Source of the DNA: Verrucomicrobiales bacterium | Lineage (GTDB): Bacteria > Verrucomicrobiota > Verrucomicrobiia > Limisphaerales > J093 | Reading direction: 5' to 3' | Assembly: GCA_024233305.1 (NCBI GenBank) | Contig: JACKPV010000028.1 | Coordinates: 124,001 to 188,000 of the forward strand | DNA length: 64,000 bases | Part shown: positions 63,241 to 64,000 of the stretch, piece by piece | Numbering within the stretch: position 1 is the stretch's first letter | How the letters are laid out: every line of letters begins with the position of its first letter | Made by a program: the position numbers and the translations under genes | Notes under the pieces: generated by a model | Told to the model about the DNA's origin: nothing | The model's input: the letters and a program-made list of their open reading frames with translations, nothing else | Database searches by the model: none

Positions 63241-63370
63241 AGGGAGGGGGCGCGGTTCCCGGAGCGTGGGGCCTGGCCTCCCCTGACGCCGAAGCCCGCG
63301 AAAGCGGTTCTCGTGACTGGCGCCGGACCCGACGATCGGCTACACCTGCCTTTCAACACCTCGACATCCC

Positions 63371-64000
63371 ATGCGCATTCTCCCGTTCGTTCTGTCCCGC
63401 TTTCTCCGCCCGACGTTCGCCACCACCCTGCTCCCCGGTCTGATCCTGGCGCAGGACCTGCGCGTCGAGCGGCTCCGCTGTGAATACCGGGTCGATCCGG
63501 TTGGCATCGATGTGCGCGATCCGCGGCTGAGCTGGGTCTTGAAGTCCCCGCGCCGCGGCGAACGCCAGACCGCTTACCACGTTCAGGCGGCCTCCTCGCG
63601 GGACCAACTCCGCCAGGGAACCCCCGATCTGTGGGACACTGGCCGCATCGACGCGGAGCAAACCGTTCACCTCGCCTACGCCGGCCGCCCGCTGCACTCG
63701 CGTCAGGCGATCTGGTGGCGGGTGCGGGTCTGGGACCGGGAAGGCCGGGCCTCGGCGTGGAGCGATCCGGCGACCTGGACCATGGGATTGCTCGAGCCGG
63801 CGGAATGGCAGGCGAAGTGGATCGCCGATCCGTCCCTGGCCGTCGCCCCGTCGGCGCGGGGTCCGTTGAACGGCTATCACAGCCAGCTCACCACCAACGC
63901 CACCGCGGTGAAGTGGGTGCAGGTCGATCTCGGAAGGGCGCGCCGCCTGGGGGCCGTCCGGTTGTTTCCGGCCCGTCCGTATGACTGGCAGCCCGACACG
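63371..64000 (+). CDS. alpha-L-rhamnosidase (GH78-like), N-terminal part
   Basis: An open frame of 210 codons runs from ATG 63371 off the right edge. A hydrophobic N-terminus (TFATTLLPGLILA) is followed by LRVERLRCEYRVDPVGIDVR and PRLSWVL. Then come AYHVQAASS, LWDTGRI and IWWRVRVWDREGRASAWSDP, and EWQAKWIADP; these are the fibronectin-like N-terminal blocks of bacterial alpha-L-rhamnosidases. A discoidin-like insert starts near residue 176 (VKWVQVDLG). The catalytic barrel lies outside the window. It would release L-rhamnose from plant or algal glycans. Confidence 0.85.
   Translation, partial: MRILPFVLSRFLRPTFATTLLPGLILAQDLRVERLRCEYRVDPVGIDVRDPRLSWVLKSPRRGERQTAYHVQAASSRDQLRQGTPDLWDTGRIDAEQTVHLAYAGRPLHSRQAIWWRVRVWDREGRASAWSDPATWTMGLLEPAEWQAKWIADPSLAVAPSARGPLNGYHSQLTTNATAVKWVQVDLGRARRLGAVRLFPARPYDWQPDT

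Overview
The window is GC-rich chromosomal DNA, probably from a member of the Verrucomicrobiota (Limisphaera/Pedosphaera-like). This is an inference from several features: an LL-diaminopimelate aminotransferase gene, large fused multihaem cytochromes, secreted glycosidases, high G+C at third codon positions, and many short dispersed palindromic and 38-bp repeats between genes. No rRNA or tRNA gene was recognised.

Layout. 0-5.6 kb holds housekeeping genes: the end of a 2-oxoacid:ferredoxin oxidoreductase-like gene, tsaD, an S41 processing protease, dapL and a TPR membrane protein. 6-11 kb holds a TrkA-type potassium channel and an ExbB/ExbD/TonB energy-transduction set. 11-18 kb is a respiratory block of three multihaem cytochrome c genes (9, 11 and 7 haem motifs), two of them fused to a membrane cytochrome-b-like domain. 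18-22.4 kb has a secreted glycosidase-like protein, an HpaI-type aldolase and a fucose mutarotase. 22.8-35 kb is one tightly overlapping leftward operon for a membrane-bound group-4-type [NiFe] hydrogenase joined to an NAD(P)H/flavin/iron-sulfur module and a molybdopterin oxidoreductase-like subunit that lacks the usual catalytic Cys/Sec and His. 35.4-38 kb has a cytidylate-kinase-like gene, a YceH-family gene and a histone-deacetylase-family hydrolase. 38.6-44.6 kb is a myo-inositol catabolic operon, iolB-iolC-iolD-iolE-iolG.

44.7-63 kb is the accessory region: a type III-B CRISPR-Cas system. A leftward effector operon, cas10/cmr2-cmr3-cmr4-cmr5-cmr6-cmr1, ends with a TIR-SAVED protein. A 4-repeat array follows, then reverse transcriptase-cas1-cas2. 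A 24-repeat array lies on the far side of cas10. The arrays share a leader on their right side, so both should be transcribed leftward. Cas10 has no HD nuclease domain but keeps the cyclase palm (as GGED). The simplest model is that target RNA triggers cyclic oligoadenylate synthesis, which activates the TIR-SAVED NADase. The reverse transcriptase next to cas1 has lost the whole YxDD catalytic box through what looks like a clean in-frame deletion. Two 195-bp inverted MITE-like elements, about 92% identical by eye, flank the cas gene block, and decayed CRISPR repeats lie around it. The window closes with the start of an alpha-L-rhamnosidase gene.
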